A stretch of 15,622 nt of DNA from SCTD01 sp038256525 (GCA_038256525.1 JBBSKF010000090.1:1-15622), one strand, 5' to 3'; counted from the first letter of the stretch, positions 6,079 through 13,326 are shown. Numbers and translations: made by a program. Notes: a model not told the origin generated them from the sequence alone.

Positions 6079-6621
6079 ATGCTTTTTGCCCATGACACCG
6101 AGGTGGCGCTGGCCAGCGTGGCCGCGCTGGTGAACACCGTGCAGCGCGACCGCGACGAGCTGTCCGACGTGGCGGCGCTGGACGCCTTCGTCGAGCAGCA
6201 GGGGTGGACCGGCTCGCGCCGCGGCGACCTCGAGGAGCTCCAGGAGGTGCGGGCGCTCCGTCCGCGGCTGCGCGAGCTCTGGGAGCTGGACGAGGCGGGC
6301 GTCGTCGCGCGGGTCAACGCGATGCTGCGCGAGGGCGGTGCGTCGCCGCAGCTGGTCACGCACGATGACTGGGGCTACCACCTGCACGCCACGACCCCGC
6401 AGGCCCCGCTCGCCGACCGGATGGAGGTGGAGGCGGCCATGGCCTTCGTCGACGTCGTGCGCCAGCAGGAGCTCGACCGGCTCAGCGTCTGCGGCGCCGA
6501 CGACTGCGACGACGTCCTGGTGGACCTGTCGAAGAACCGGTCGCGGCGCTACTGCAGCACGTCGTGCGCAAACCGCGTGAACGTGGCGGCCTTCCGCGCC
6601 CGGCGGTCCGACGCCGGCTGA
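6079..6621 (+). CDS. CGNR zinc-finger (ABATE-domain) transcriptional regulator
   Basis: 180 residues. The N-terminal 130 form the ABATE-type (DUF1470) sensing domain, starting LFAHDTEVALASVAALVNT. The C-terminus is the CGNR zinc finger: CGADDC (C138, C143), then YCSTSC (C159, C163). The name-giving motif reads CANR here instead of CGNR (163-166), followed by the usual VNVAAFRARR end. These proteins are thought to be stress-related DNA-binding regulators in actinobacteria. The ATG at 6079 has GAAAGGGG about 6 nt upstream; an upstream in-frame codon at 6034 has none. The divergent EamA gene is the natural candidate target (inference). Confidence 0.9.
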   Translation: MLFAHDTEVALASVAALVNTVQRDRDELSDVAALDAFVEQQGWTGSRRGDLEELQEVRALRPRLRELWELDEAGVVARVNAMLREGGASPQLVTHDDWGYHLHATTPQAPLADRMEVEAAMAFVDVVRQQELDRLSVCGADDCDDVLVDLSKNRSRRYCSTSCANRVNVAAFRARRSDAG

Positions 6622-6785
6622 CTCAGCGCGCCTGCCCCCGCTGCCGGACGCCGGCTAGCAGCCGACGCATCCCGACGACGTGCCTATGCAGTGACCTGGG
6701 TCATGACTCAATCACGTGGCGGGGGCGACCTCGTTTGACAAAAACTCTTGTATGCCCGGCCAGAGCCCGGCGCCCTCCCGCGTCG

Positions 6786-6980
6786 TCAGCCGCCGGGCAC
6801 GCCGACCTCGTCCGTGTGCTCGCGCCCGTCCTCCTCGGCCACGTCTTGTGTTTGCTGCAGTTCTCCGACCACTGGCAGGCGCCGCAGCGGCCCGATCCAT
6901 GAGCAAGACGTGCACTTGGCCCGGCTCCCAACACCACCATCGTCGGTCGGCTCGGTCGTGACCACCCATTGGTGCTTCAT
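6786..6980 (-). CDS. Small hypothetical protein with a CxxC motif
   Basis: 64 residues, starting MKHQWVVTTEPTDDGG and containing AKCTSCSWIGPLR (C23, C26), then an acidic, Gln-rich tail (ELQQTQDVAEEDGREHTDE). The single CxxCxW knuckle could bind zinc as a dimer. Composition and the opening suggest a real gene rather than a shadow. The ribosome-binding sequence is weak (GGGTGA, about 14 nt upstream). No membrane segment or known domain. The stretch 6622-6785 shows no gene. Confidence 0.55.
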   Translation of the reverse strand: MKHQWVVTTEPTDDGGVGSRAKCTSCSWIGPLRRLPVVGELQQTQDVAEEDGREHTDEVGVPGG

Positions 6981-7044
6981 GCCGGCAGCCTGTCACCCCG
7001 CTGAGACCCAGGGGTAGGGACAATGACCGCGCGCGCCAAACGGC

Positions 7045-7076
7045 GGATAGCGCCGTCCTCCGCTCAAGGCGCTACC
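7045..7076. terminator. Terminator-like hairpin downstream of the truncated - strand gene
   Basis: TAGCGCC (7048-7054) pairs with GGCGCTA (7068-7074), and GG/CC extends it across a 1-nt bulge. It lies 8 nt beyond the stop of the - strand reading frame that ends at 7084. No U-run follows. Confidence 0.45.
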
Positions 7077-7083
7077 GGCGCTC

Positions 7084-7381
7084 CTATTCGCCGCTGTCCG
7101 CGACCCCGAGCTCAAGCCGGGCCTCCTGCAGCGATTGTGACCGACGGCCGAGCGCTGCCAGGTACTGGACGAGCAACTCTCGGTCCAGTCGGTCCCGCTT
7201 CCGTCGGGCGCCGTACCGTGAGACGTCCTCGAAGGGCAACGGCTGCCCGGACTCATCCCACGCCCACCGCCCGTCGGTCGCGGTAGCGCCGACAGTGCGG
7301 ATGGACATGAGTGGGGGCTCACCCGTAGGCCCGGACAGCCAGAGCTGCGTCGCGGCATGCCCCGGCCCATGAACCGGCGCA
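7084..7381 (-). pseudogene. Hypothetical gene, 5' end cut off by the IS21 element
   Basis: The - strand frame from 7381 to the TAG at 7084 reads like protein: HAATQLWLSGPTGEPPLM, SIRTVGATATDGRWAWDESG, then a charged helical end RKRDRLDRELLVQYLAALG. The frame continues past 7382 only by running into the terminal repeat of the IS21 element, so the true N-terminus is lost. An internal ATG at 7308 would give 74 residues, but it has no Shine-Dalgarno sequence and would drop protein-like sequence upstream. No domain recognised. A small intact gene from 7308 is the alternative. Confidence 0.5.
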
Positions 7382-7896
7382 TGTGAGCGCGCTCGCTGAA
7401 TCTCCCCAGACCTGCTCACTGAAATTCCCCACCCGGGGCATCGGGGTCGGCGTGTCCGCCGGCTCATGACAAGGGGCCCCTTCGAGGCTCGCGCTGTCTA
7501 TGGCAGCGAACTCGAAGGGACCCGATCTGATGCTGGCACGGGAGGAAGATGTGGAAGCGCACGCGCTTCGTGAGCGGGGTTGGACGGTGTCGGCGATCGC
7601 CCGGCATCTAGGCAGGGACCGCAAGACGATCCGGGCGTATCTGTCGGGCGAGCGGGCGCCGGGGGTGCGGGCCGCGGCCGGACCGGACCGGTTCGATGCC
7701 TACGCCCGGTACTGCACCGAACGGCTCGGTGAGGATCCGCATCGGTGGGCGACGGCGTTGCTGGACGAGGTCACCGCGTTGGGTTATGACGGCGGCTACT
7801 CCTCTTTCACCCGGGCGCTGCGGGCTGGTGGGTTGCGGCCGGCGTGCGAGCCGTGCCGACCGGCCAAGGGCCGCCCGGTCGCGATCATCGACCACC
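7382..7896 (+). mobile_element. Left end of an IS21-family element, truncated
   Basis: The element seems to begin near TGTGAGCG at 7382. Two copies of an 18-bp sequence follow in the same direction: GCTCGCTGAATCTCCCCA (7391-7408) and GCTCACTGAAATTCCCCA (7414-7431), identical at 15 of 18 positions. IS21 elements carry such repeated transposase-binding sites inside each end. Then comes the istA start. Similarity to IstA ends near 7896; the catalytic part, istB and the right end are missing. The exact left border is an estimate. Confidence 0.75.
7478..7519 (+). promoter_or_regulatory. Nested hairpin covering the istA translation start
   Basis: CCCTTCGAG (7478-7486) pairs perfectly with CTCGAAGGG (7511-7519). 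Inside it CGCTG (7492-7496) pairs with CAGCG (7504-7508), leaving loop TCTATGG. The first possible istA ATG (7500) lies in the loop, and the AAGGG ribosome-binding sequence for the second ATG (7530) is in the right arm. A transcript that includes both arms would hide the ribosome-binding sequence. Confidence 0.6.
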
Positions 7897-7994
7897 AGGG
7901 GAAAGCGAAGCTAATCCTCGTGCTCGAAGCAACACGGAAGAGCCCACAGCGCAGAACCCAGCGCCCGACTAGAGGACGGCCTCAGCGACCATAG
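7530..7994 (+). pseudogene. istA: IS21-family transposase IstA, N-terminal fragment
   Basis: The start of an IS21 IstA: REEDVEAHALRERGWTVSAI, then ARHLGRDRKTIRAYLSGE form the N-terminal helix-turn-helix that binds the element ends. A second DNA-binding segment follows, YSSFTRALRAGGLRP-CEPC. After AIIDH (near 7896), where IstA normally continues into the DDE catalytic core, the sequence changes to an unrelated frame that stops at 7994. No catalytic residues remain, so it cannot transpose. Full IstA is about 400-500 residues; about 122 remain from ATG 7530. ATG 7530 is the usual family start and has GAAGGGA about 9 nt upstream; ATG 7500 would add 10 residues. Confidence 0.85.
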
Positions 7995-8169
7995 AGAGAC
8001 GACGTCAACGGGCAGCCGCCCCCGGATTCTCAGCCCGGAACGGGCCCGCCCGCAAGGGCGAGGAGGGACTAGAGAGCAGAACGGCCCATAGCCTCCCCCG
8101 GCCTCCCGCGCGGCCGCCGAGTTCCGTTGGCGCTGTCGAAGGGCGTCGTCAGTCTGTGCTGAGTCCCCA

Positions 8170-8340
8170 GCGGACGACCCCCGCCGGGGGGGTGGCGGGG
8201 GTCGTCTCGCTCGGCCCGGCTCCGGGGGGGTGGAGCCGAGCCCGTCCGAGTCCGGGGTCGCGTTAGCGACCCCGTCAGGTGTTGATGTGCCCAGGGCCCG
8301 AATGTGCAGTTCCTTGTCGGCAGGGCGGGTGCCCCGCGCG
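8170..8340 (-). ncRNA. 6C small RNA
   Basis: On the - strand two hairpins carry loops with seven C residues. The larger has a perfect 13-bp stem, GACGACCCCCGCC (8173-8185) with GGCGGGGGTCGTC (8194-8206), and loop ACCCCCCC. The other has a stem of about 10 bp (8214-8223 with 8232-8241) and the same loop ACCCCCCC. In - strand RNA its one imperfect pair is a U-G wobble; on the + strand it would be a C/A mismatch, which supports this orientation. Two hairpins with C-rich loops of six or more C define the actinobacterial 6C RNA (scr3559 in Streptomyces, B11 in Mycobacterium). A third hairpin, GGGGTCGC-TAAC-GCGACCCC (8254-8273), lies 5' of them. The 5' end is estimated from the promoter. The 3' end is set at the last hairpin, which probably terminates the transcript. 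Confidence 0.85.
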
Positions 8341-8345
8341 TCCCT

Positions 8346-8376
8346 ACTATCAACGTTCAAGCTGGTTGAAGGTCAA
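8346..8376 (-). promoter_or_regulatory. Probable promoter of the 6C RNA
   Basis: On the - strand TTGACC (8371-8376) and GATAGT (8346-8351) are 19 bp apart; TGATAG shifted by one base gives 18 bp. They resemble housekeeping -35 and -10 boxes and put the start near 8338-8340. The spacer holds an inverted repeat, TTCAA-n5-TTGAA (8356-8370), a possible operator. Confidence 0.5.
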
Positions 8377-8478
8377 GCCGGAGCCGCCTGACACTGCGCC
8401 GGCGCAGGTGGGCTCGCGTCTCGGACCGGGACCCACCGGGGCACGCCGCGCACGCGGTCGCGGCCTGCCTGGGCGGGC

Positions 8479-8739
8479 ATGGCCTGTGGCTGCTCGTACG
8501 GATCACGGACCGGCGATGATCAGGGGGACGCAGGCAACCAGACCGCCGAGCGGCTGCGCGAGGCCGCTGAGGCGGGCGTCCCGGCCAACAGCCTGTGGCC
8601 AGACATCAAGAGCGCCGCCGCTCAGGTCTGGAAGGCCACCGTCAAGGTCGCCACCGTCGTGGCGATTGTCGTCGCCGTGATCGCCTTGTTCGTCGGCGGC
8701 CTAGCGCACCGCCAGCCGCTTCTCAGGACCAGCCGCTAG
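8479..8739 (+). CDS. Small single-pass membrane protein (hypothetical)
   Basis: 86 residues from ATG 8479. The second half looks real: AERLREAAEAGVPANSLWPD is amphipathic. A hydrophobic segment follows (about 56-76), VKVATVVAIVVAVIALFVGG, then a basic tail. The first 20 residues are poorly protein-like, so the true start may be further downstream. The stop is 9 nt before the ABC ATPase start, so the two may be co-transcribed. No family recognised. The region 7995-8478 otherwise holds only the 6C RNA, its promoter and a small CGCCC-GCAA-GGGCG hairpin (8047-8060). Confidence 0.5.
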   Translation: MACGCSYGSRTGDDQGDAGNQTAERLREAAEAGVPANSLWPDIKSAAAQVWKATVKVATVVAIVVAVIALFVGGLAHRQPLLRTSR

Positions 8740-8748
8740 GCTCCGGCG

Positions 8749-9921
8749 GTGGCGGCGATCAGTTTAGCGGGGGTGTCGAAGACTTTCGCCGACGGCACCC
8801 TCGCCGTGGCGGACCTCGATCTGGACATCGCCGATGGGGAACTGCTGGCGGTGCTCGGGCCCTCCGGTTGCGGCAAGTCGACGGCGTTGCGCATCGTCGC
8901 TGGCCTGGAGGCGCCCAGCGAGGGTGAGGTGACCATCGCCGGACAGGTAGTCACCGACACGTCACCAGGTGCCCGGGACCTGTCGATCGTCTTCCAGGAT
9001 TATGCGCTGTACCCGCACATGTCCGTGTTCGACAATATGGCGTTCCCGCTGAAAGCCAAGCGGATGAAGCGGCGGGAGATCGACAGCCGGGTACGTGAGG
9101 TCGCCGGGCTCCTCGGCATCGAACCATTGCTGCACCGCCGCCCGCGGGCGTTGTCGGGCGGTGAGCGTCAGCGGGTGGCGATGGGACGCGCCATCGTGCG
9201 CAAGCCATCGGCCTTTTTGATGGACGAACCGCTGTCCAACCTCGATGCCAAGCTCCGCGTCCAGCTGCGTAGCGAGATCCGGCGCCTGCACCGGGAGCTG
9301 GGCGCGACCTTTCTCTATGTGACCCACGACCAGACCGAGGCGCTGACCATCGGTGATCGCGTGGCGGTGATGCGTCGCGGACGTCTGCAGCAAATCGACG
9401 ACCCACAGCACCTGTACGACTTCCCGGCGAACGTGTTCGTGGCCGGCTTCATCGGGACGCCTCCGATGAACCTGCTGCTAGCCACCGTCGAGCGCGACGA
9501 TGCCCGTCGGGTGGCTCGGGTCGGATCGTGGTTGTTCCCGCTCCCCGATGGCGTCGACGCAGATAAGGTGGTTGTCGGCATCCGTCCAGAGCACCTGGGT
9601 GTACCCGGCTTCATCACCGGATACCAGGGCTCCGTGAGCGCAGACGTGACCGTGGCGGAGACCGAGACCCTCGGGTCGGTGTCGCTCCTGCTTTTCCCGG
9701 TCGACGCTCCGCCTGTGGTCCTGCGCGACGACGGGTCGTCGTCATCGTTCGTCTTCGGAACACCTCCAGCGCTTGTCATCGCTGCTGCTGATGCCCGCGT
9801 CCGTGCCCTTCAAGGCTCGAGCGTGACTATCGCGGTGGATGTTTCGCGGGCCCGCTTCTTCGACGCCACGACGGGGAGGGCGGTGGAGGATCAGCGCCGT
9901 CCGGTGAGCACGACGCCCTGA
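8749..9921 (+). CDS. ABC transporter ATPase, sugar type (MalK/UgpC/MsmX family)
   Basis: 390 residues, the normal length for this family. Seen here: Walker A GPSGCGKST (37-45), Q-loop VFQDYALYPHMSV (81-93), signature LSGGERQRVAMGRAI (135-149), Walker B with the catalytic Glu in FLMDEPLSNLDAKLR (D159, E160), and H-loop VTHDQTEAL (H193). A C-terminal regulatory OB/TOBE region follows, including VVVGIRPEHLGV and the start of TOBE in GSVSADVTVAETETLGS. All motifs for ATP hydrolysis are intact. It energises import of carbohydrates or related compounds. The GTG at 8749 has only a weak ribosome-binding sequence and follows the small membrane ORF by 9 bp. Its 3' end overlaps the convergent permease gene by 31 bp. 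It is the obvious partner of that permease operon, though MalK-type ATPases can serve several importers. Confidence 0.95.
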   Translation: MAAISLAGVSKTFADGTLAVADLDLDIADGELLAVLGPSGCGKSTALRIVAGLEAPSEGEVTIAGQVVTDTSPGARDLSIVFQDYALYPHMSVFDNMAFPLKAKRMKRREIDSRVREVAGLLGIEPLLHRRPRALSGGERQRVAMGRAIVRKPSAFLMDEPLSNLDAKLRVQLRSEIRRLHRELGATFLYVTHDQTEALTIGDRVAVMRRGRLQQIDDPQHLYDFPANVFVAGFIGTPPMNLLLATVERDDARRVARVGSWLFPLPDGVDADKVVVGIRPEHLGVPGFITGYQGSVSADVTVAETETLGSVSLLLFPVDAPPVVLRDDGSSSSFVFGTPPALVIAAADARVRALQGSSVTIAVDVSRARFFDATTGRAVEDQRRPVSTTP

Positions 9922-10748
9922 GTGAAGGCCTTTTGGGCGAGGAAGAAGATGATGATGCAGGGCAGCAACGCCAGCAGTGAGGCCGCCATGAAATGCGCCC
10001 ACTGCGTGTTGTAGATGTCTTTGTAGAAGTTCAGGCCGAGGGGCAGCGTGTACAGGCTCTGGTTGGTCAGGTAGATGAGCGGTCCGAGGAAGTCGTTCCA
10101 GACGTCGACGAACGTGAGGGCGGCGACCACAGAGATTGCTGGCCATGACTGCGGGATGATCACCCGGCAGAGGATGGACAGGAAGCTGTGCCCTTCTACT
10201 CTCGCCAGTTCGTCCTGCTCGCGCGGGATGGTGAGGAAGTACTGACGCAGGAGGAAGATGTTGAAGGCTCCGCCCCCGAGCCAGGCAGGGACGATCAGCG
10301 GTGAGAAGGTGCCGACCCACCCGAGTTCCTTGAACAGCAGGAACGAGGGCACCAGCGTCACTTCGGAGGGCAGCATGATGGTGGCGATGACGAGGAAGAA
10401 CAACGAGCGGAGTCCTGGCGCCCGCATCCTGGCAAAGGCGTAGGCGACCGCTGTGGATGTCAGTACCGTGCCGATGACCACAGGTACGGTCACGATCGCT
10501 GAGTTGAGGGCGTAGCGCCAGAACGGGATGAGCGTGACGGCCTCGCTGTAGTTCTGGGGGCGGAACGTCGACGGCACCCACTCGATCGGCGACCGGAAGA
10601 CCTCCGACTCGGGTTTGAAGGAGGTCGACAGCATCCAGGCGAGCGGCAGCAGCACCGCCACTGCCCCGGCGACGATGACCAGGGCAGACAGCCGGCGCGC
10701 CCAGCGACCGGTGGGGCGCGGTCCGAGGACCACTGTCGCGGTGGTCAT
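9891..10748 (-). CDS. ABC sugar-type permease, MalG-like
   Basis: 285 residues with six predicted membrane segments, the CUT1 MalG/UgpE layout. Seen here: the opening AVAVLLPLAWMLSTSFKPESEVFRSP, typical of MalG, and the end FLAQKAFTQGVVLTGRR, where Q(K/R)xFxxGxxxGAxK is usual. The cytoplasmic EAA loop, which contacts the ATPase, is at about 180-203. It reads ELARVEGHSFLSILCRVIIP, whereas the common form is EAAxxDGAxxxxxFxxxxxP. The Gly is kept but EAA is altered to ELA, D to E and A to H. The ATG at 10748 overlaps the stop of the upstream permease (ATGA), so the two are coupled. Substrate unknown. Confidence 0.93.
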   Translation of the reverse strand: MTTATVVLGPRPTGRWARRLSALVIVAGAVAVLLPLAWMLSTSFKPESEVFRSPIEWVPSTFRPQNYSEAVTLIPFWRYALNSAIVTVPVVIGTVLTSTAVAYAFARMRAPGLRSLFFLVIATIMLPSEVTLVPSFLLFKELGWVGTFSPLIVPAWLGGGAFNIFLLRQYFLTIPREQDELARVEGHSFLSILCRVIIPQSWPAISVVAALTFVDVWNDFLGPLIYLTNQSLYTLPLGLNFYKDIYNTQWAHFMAASLLALLPCIIIFFLAQKAFTQGVVLTGRR

Positions 10749-11710
10749 GCGGTCTTGTCCCCGGGGCCGCCTGCCTCGTAGTACACCCAACGCCGACCTG
10801 ACCGGAAGACCAGTGCGGTGAGAGCGAGGAGCAGCCCGAACAGGATCCAGGCCAACGCCGAGGCGTAGCCGATCTCGAAGTACCGGAAGGCGTTGCGGTA
10901 GAGGTAGAGGGTGAAGAAGAGGCTGGCGTTGGCCGGCCCGCCCTCGGAGATGACGAAGGCTTGGGTGAACGACTGGAAGTTGCCGATCAGACCGAGGATG
11001 AGGTTGAGGAAGATGGCCGGCGTGACCAGGGGAACGGTGATCCGGAAGAACCGGCGCAGCGACCCGATTCCGTCGACGGCGGCGGCCTCGTAGAGGTTCG
11101 TGGGGATGCGCTGCAGGATGGCGAGATAGATGAAGGCGCTTCGCCCGACGCCCCACAGGCTCATCAGCACGAAGGCCGGGATGACCCAGGTCGTCGAGTA
11201 GACCCAGTCCAGCTCCGGAAGACCCACGAGGGCGAGCAGCTCGTTGGCGAGTCCGCCGCTCGGTTGGAAGATCCACAGCCACAGCAGTGAGACGGCCACA
11301 CCGGAGACAGCAGCCGGAAGGTAGTAGATCGTCCGTACGATGCCGATCGCCCGGTAGCCGGCGTTCAACAGCAGTGCCAACGCCAAACCCAACACAAGAT
11401 CGAGCGCTACCGCCAGCGTCGCGTAGTACGTCGTCACTTTCAGCGACTTGATGACCAGGGGATCGTCGAACAGCGCTCGCTGGTAGTTGTCGAGGCCGAC
11501 GAAAGAGGTGCCCTCGGTCGACACCAGGTTGTTGTCGGTGAAGGAGAGCACCAACGAGGCGACCATCGGCCCCACCGTCAGACCGACGAAGCCGATCAGC
11601 CACGGACTGATGAAGCCGTAGGCGCTGATCGTTTCCCGCCGGGATGCCTTGTTGCGTCGGCGGGTCGGGGCCGGCAGCGCCGTTGTGGCCGCTGGGAGGG
11701 CAATGGTCAA
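10745..11710 (-). CDS. ABC sugar-type permease, MalF-like
   Basis: 321 residues. A basic N-terminus (APTRRRNKASRRETISAYGF) leads into the first of six membrane segments, FISPWLIGFVGLTVGPMVASL. Other family features are the FVGLDNYQRAL segment, YYLPAAVSGVAVSLLWLWIF, and a normal EAA loop, EAAAVDGIGSLRRFFRITVP (208-227). It forms the translocation pore with the MalG-like partner. The start is TTG at 11710, overlapping the stop of the binding-protein gene (TTGA). No later start would keep the basic N-terminus, so the TTG is favoured. Confidence 0.93.
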   Translation of the reverse strand: MTIALPAATTALPAPTRRRNKASRRETISAYGFISPWLIGFVGLTVGPMVASLVLSFTDNNLVSTEGTSFVGLDNYQRALFDDPLVIKSLKVTTYYATLAVALDLVLGLALALLLNAGYRAIGIVRTIYYLPAAVSGVAVSLLWLWIFQPSGGLANELLALVGLPELDWVYSTTWVIPAFVLMSLWGVGRSAFIYLAILQRIPTNLYEAAAVDGIGSLRRFFRITVPLVTPAIFLNLILGLIGNFQSFTQAFVISEGGPANASLFFTLYLYRNAFRYFEIGYASALAWILFGLLLALTALVFRSGRRWVYYEAGGPGDKTA

Positions 11711-13137
11711 GAAGGTAGCTCGTTCTCCTCGAACCAGCGGTCCACTAGCTTCTGTGCTGCCTGCTGGTACTTGGGCAGCTGCTCGGCAGCGGTCGCCTCG
11801 CCCAAGGCGATCGGGTCGAGAAACTCCCCTCCGATGTCACCTACCTCGGTGAAGGCCGGGAACCAGCCCTCCTGGTTGACCGAGAAGGGAAGAGCGTCGA
11901 GGAACAACTGGAGGTCGATGTCGGGGAAGTCGCTCTCGAGCTGGTCGACGAACCTGTCCTGCTCATCCTTCAGAGGTGACATGGCGCCGTAACCGTCAGT
12001 GGCGAGCTTCCCGGCATTCGAGGGATCGAGAAGCAGGAAGCGCAACGCCTCAAAAGCCTTCTCCGGCTGCTTGCTCGCAGCCACCACGGCGCCGACGTCG
12101 AGATTCAGGGTGGACACCAGCTTCTTCGGCCCCTTCGGCCAGACCGCGACATCCCAGGCGAAGTCGTTGTCGATCCCGTAGGACTGCAGGTCACAGCCGC
12201 ACATATCGATGATCGCGATCTTGCCTGACTTCCAGGCGGCCAGCTGCGGATCATCGGCGCCGGAGGCGACACCGGCGGCAAGCTGATCGTTCACCAGCAC
12301 GTGATGCCGGTTGGTCAGGTCGGCGCCGAACTGCGTGCCGGCGATGTTCTCGGGCGAGTCGAGCAGCAACCGGCGCGTCTTCGGGTCGTACTTCTGCGCG
12401 CCGTAACCCAGCGCCATGAGGCCGGTGTCCCAGTGACCCAGGCCGTACTGCACGATGTCGTCAGGTGTGAAGGCTGGGTCCGCCGCGTTGCGACCCTTCC
12501 CGTCTAGTGTCAGCTTCTTGGTCATCTCGAGAAGCGCGTCGTAGTCCCAGCCGGGCGCGTTCCACTTGTGCGGCGGCTCCTCAACGCCCGCCGCCGCGAA
12601 CAGGTCCTTGTTGTAGGCGATCGTGTGGGTGAACACCGCCGCTGGAAGCCCGACCACCACATCGGACTTCGCCCCGAAGTAGTTCGGCACTTTCGCCGAC
12701 GCGATCGCCGCGTCGCTGAAGATGTCCAAGTCCACCTTCGCGGTCTTCAGCATCGGCGACAGGTCGAGCCACACCTTCTCATCCAGATACAACGAGATGC
12801 CGAAGACACCGGTCGGCAGAATGATGTCCGGTGGTGTCCCCGCGGCGATCAGCACCCCGAGCTGGCGCTGCGCCTCGTCGCCGTCAGGGATTCGGCGGAA
12901 CGAGATCTCCGACCCGCCCCCGGAGGCGAACGCCTTGGCCAGCTCCTCCTGAGTAGGGATCTGGTCGGGCGCGTTGCCGGTGCCGAAGCCGACCAGCACG
13001 TCCAGCTTGCCCTTCGCGGCGGGGTCATTCGGCTCGCCGCCGCCGCCGCACGCCGCCAGCAGAGCTGACCCGAACGCCGCGGCCGGTGCTGCGTAAGCGA
13101 GCCGCACAAGCAGCTCGCGCCGGGTGACACCAGCCAC
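11707..13137 (-). CDS. ABC transporter solute-binding lipoprotein (extracellular family 1)
   Basis: 476 residues. The N-terminus has a Tat-like signal (TRRELLVRLAYAAPAAAFG) and a lipobox SALLAAC with C30 as the lipidation site, followed by GGGGE. It is therefore a probable Tat-dependent lipoprotein on the outer face of the membrane. The body fits sugar-binding family 1: KLDVLVGFGTGNAPD, AAGTPPDIILPTG, HTIAYNKDLFAAAGVEEPP, then GWDYDALLEMTKKLT and KSGKIAIIDM. The ligand cannot be read from sequence. The GTG at 13137 has AGGGGG 6 nt upstream. It is the first gene of a three-gene operon (SBP-MalF-MalG) and is divergent from the Asp-box gene at 13401. Confidence 0.93.
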   Translation of the reverse strand: MAGVTRRELLVRLAYAAPAAAFGSALLAACGGGGEPNDPAAKGKLDVLVGFGTGNAPDQIPTQEELAKAFASGGGSEISFRRIPDGDEAQRQLGVLIAAGTPPDIILPTGVFGISLYLDEKVWLDLSPMLKTAKVDLDIFSDAAIASAKVPNYFGAKSDVVVGLPAAVFTHTIAYNKDLFAAAGVEEPPHKWNAPGWDYDALLEMTKKLTLDGKGRNAADPAFTPDDIVQYGLGHWDTGLMALGYGAQKYDPKTRRLLLDSPENIAGTQFGADLTNRHHVLVNDQLAAGVASGADDPQLAAWKSGKIAIIDMCGCDLQSYGIDNDFAWDVAVWPKGPKKLVSTLNLDVGAVVAASKQPEKAFEALRFLLLDPSNAGKLATDGYGAMSPLKDEQDRFVDQLESDFPDIDLQLFLDALPFSVNQEGWFPAFTEVGDIGGEFLDPIALGEATAAEQLPKYQQAAQKLVDRWFEENELPS

Positions 13138-13326
13138 ATACGCCCCCTGCTCAGTTGACGCTCACCCAGTGATCGCCGAAGAGCCGAAGTCGAGCACCTG
13201 CCCGCAGGAGGGTCAATAGTGGTCGGGGACATCTAGGGTCAGGTCGGCCGCCTACCCCTTCAGGTACGAAACCCGGTCAGTGCAGACAACACCTACCAGT
13301 CGTCGCTTTCGTCGTCTATCGTCCCC

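Noticed and set aside
6736..6760. TTGACA at 6736 as a + strand promoter
   Set aside because: No -10 box at 16-19 bp and no + strand gene follows.
8173..8206. Large hairpin as + strand terminator of the IstA fragment
   Set aside because: It lies almost 180 bp past the stop, and the paired C-loop hairpin next to it identifies both as 6C RNA on the - strand.
7911..8360. - strand open frame of 149 residues over the hairpin cluster
   Set aside because: It covers the 6C RNA; the translation is Pro/Arg-rich, low-complexity and without a ribosome-binding sequence.
10961..11290. + strand open frame inside the MalF-like gene
   Set aside because: Antisense shadow of a clear permease gene.
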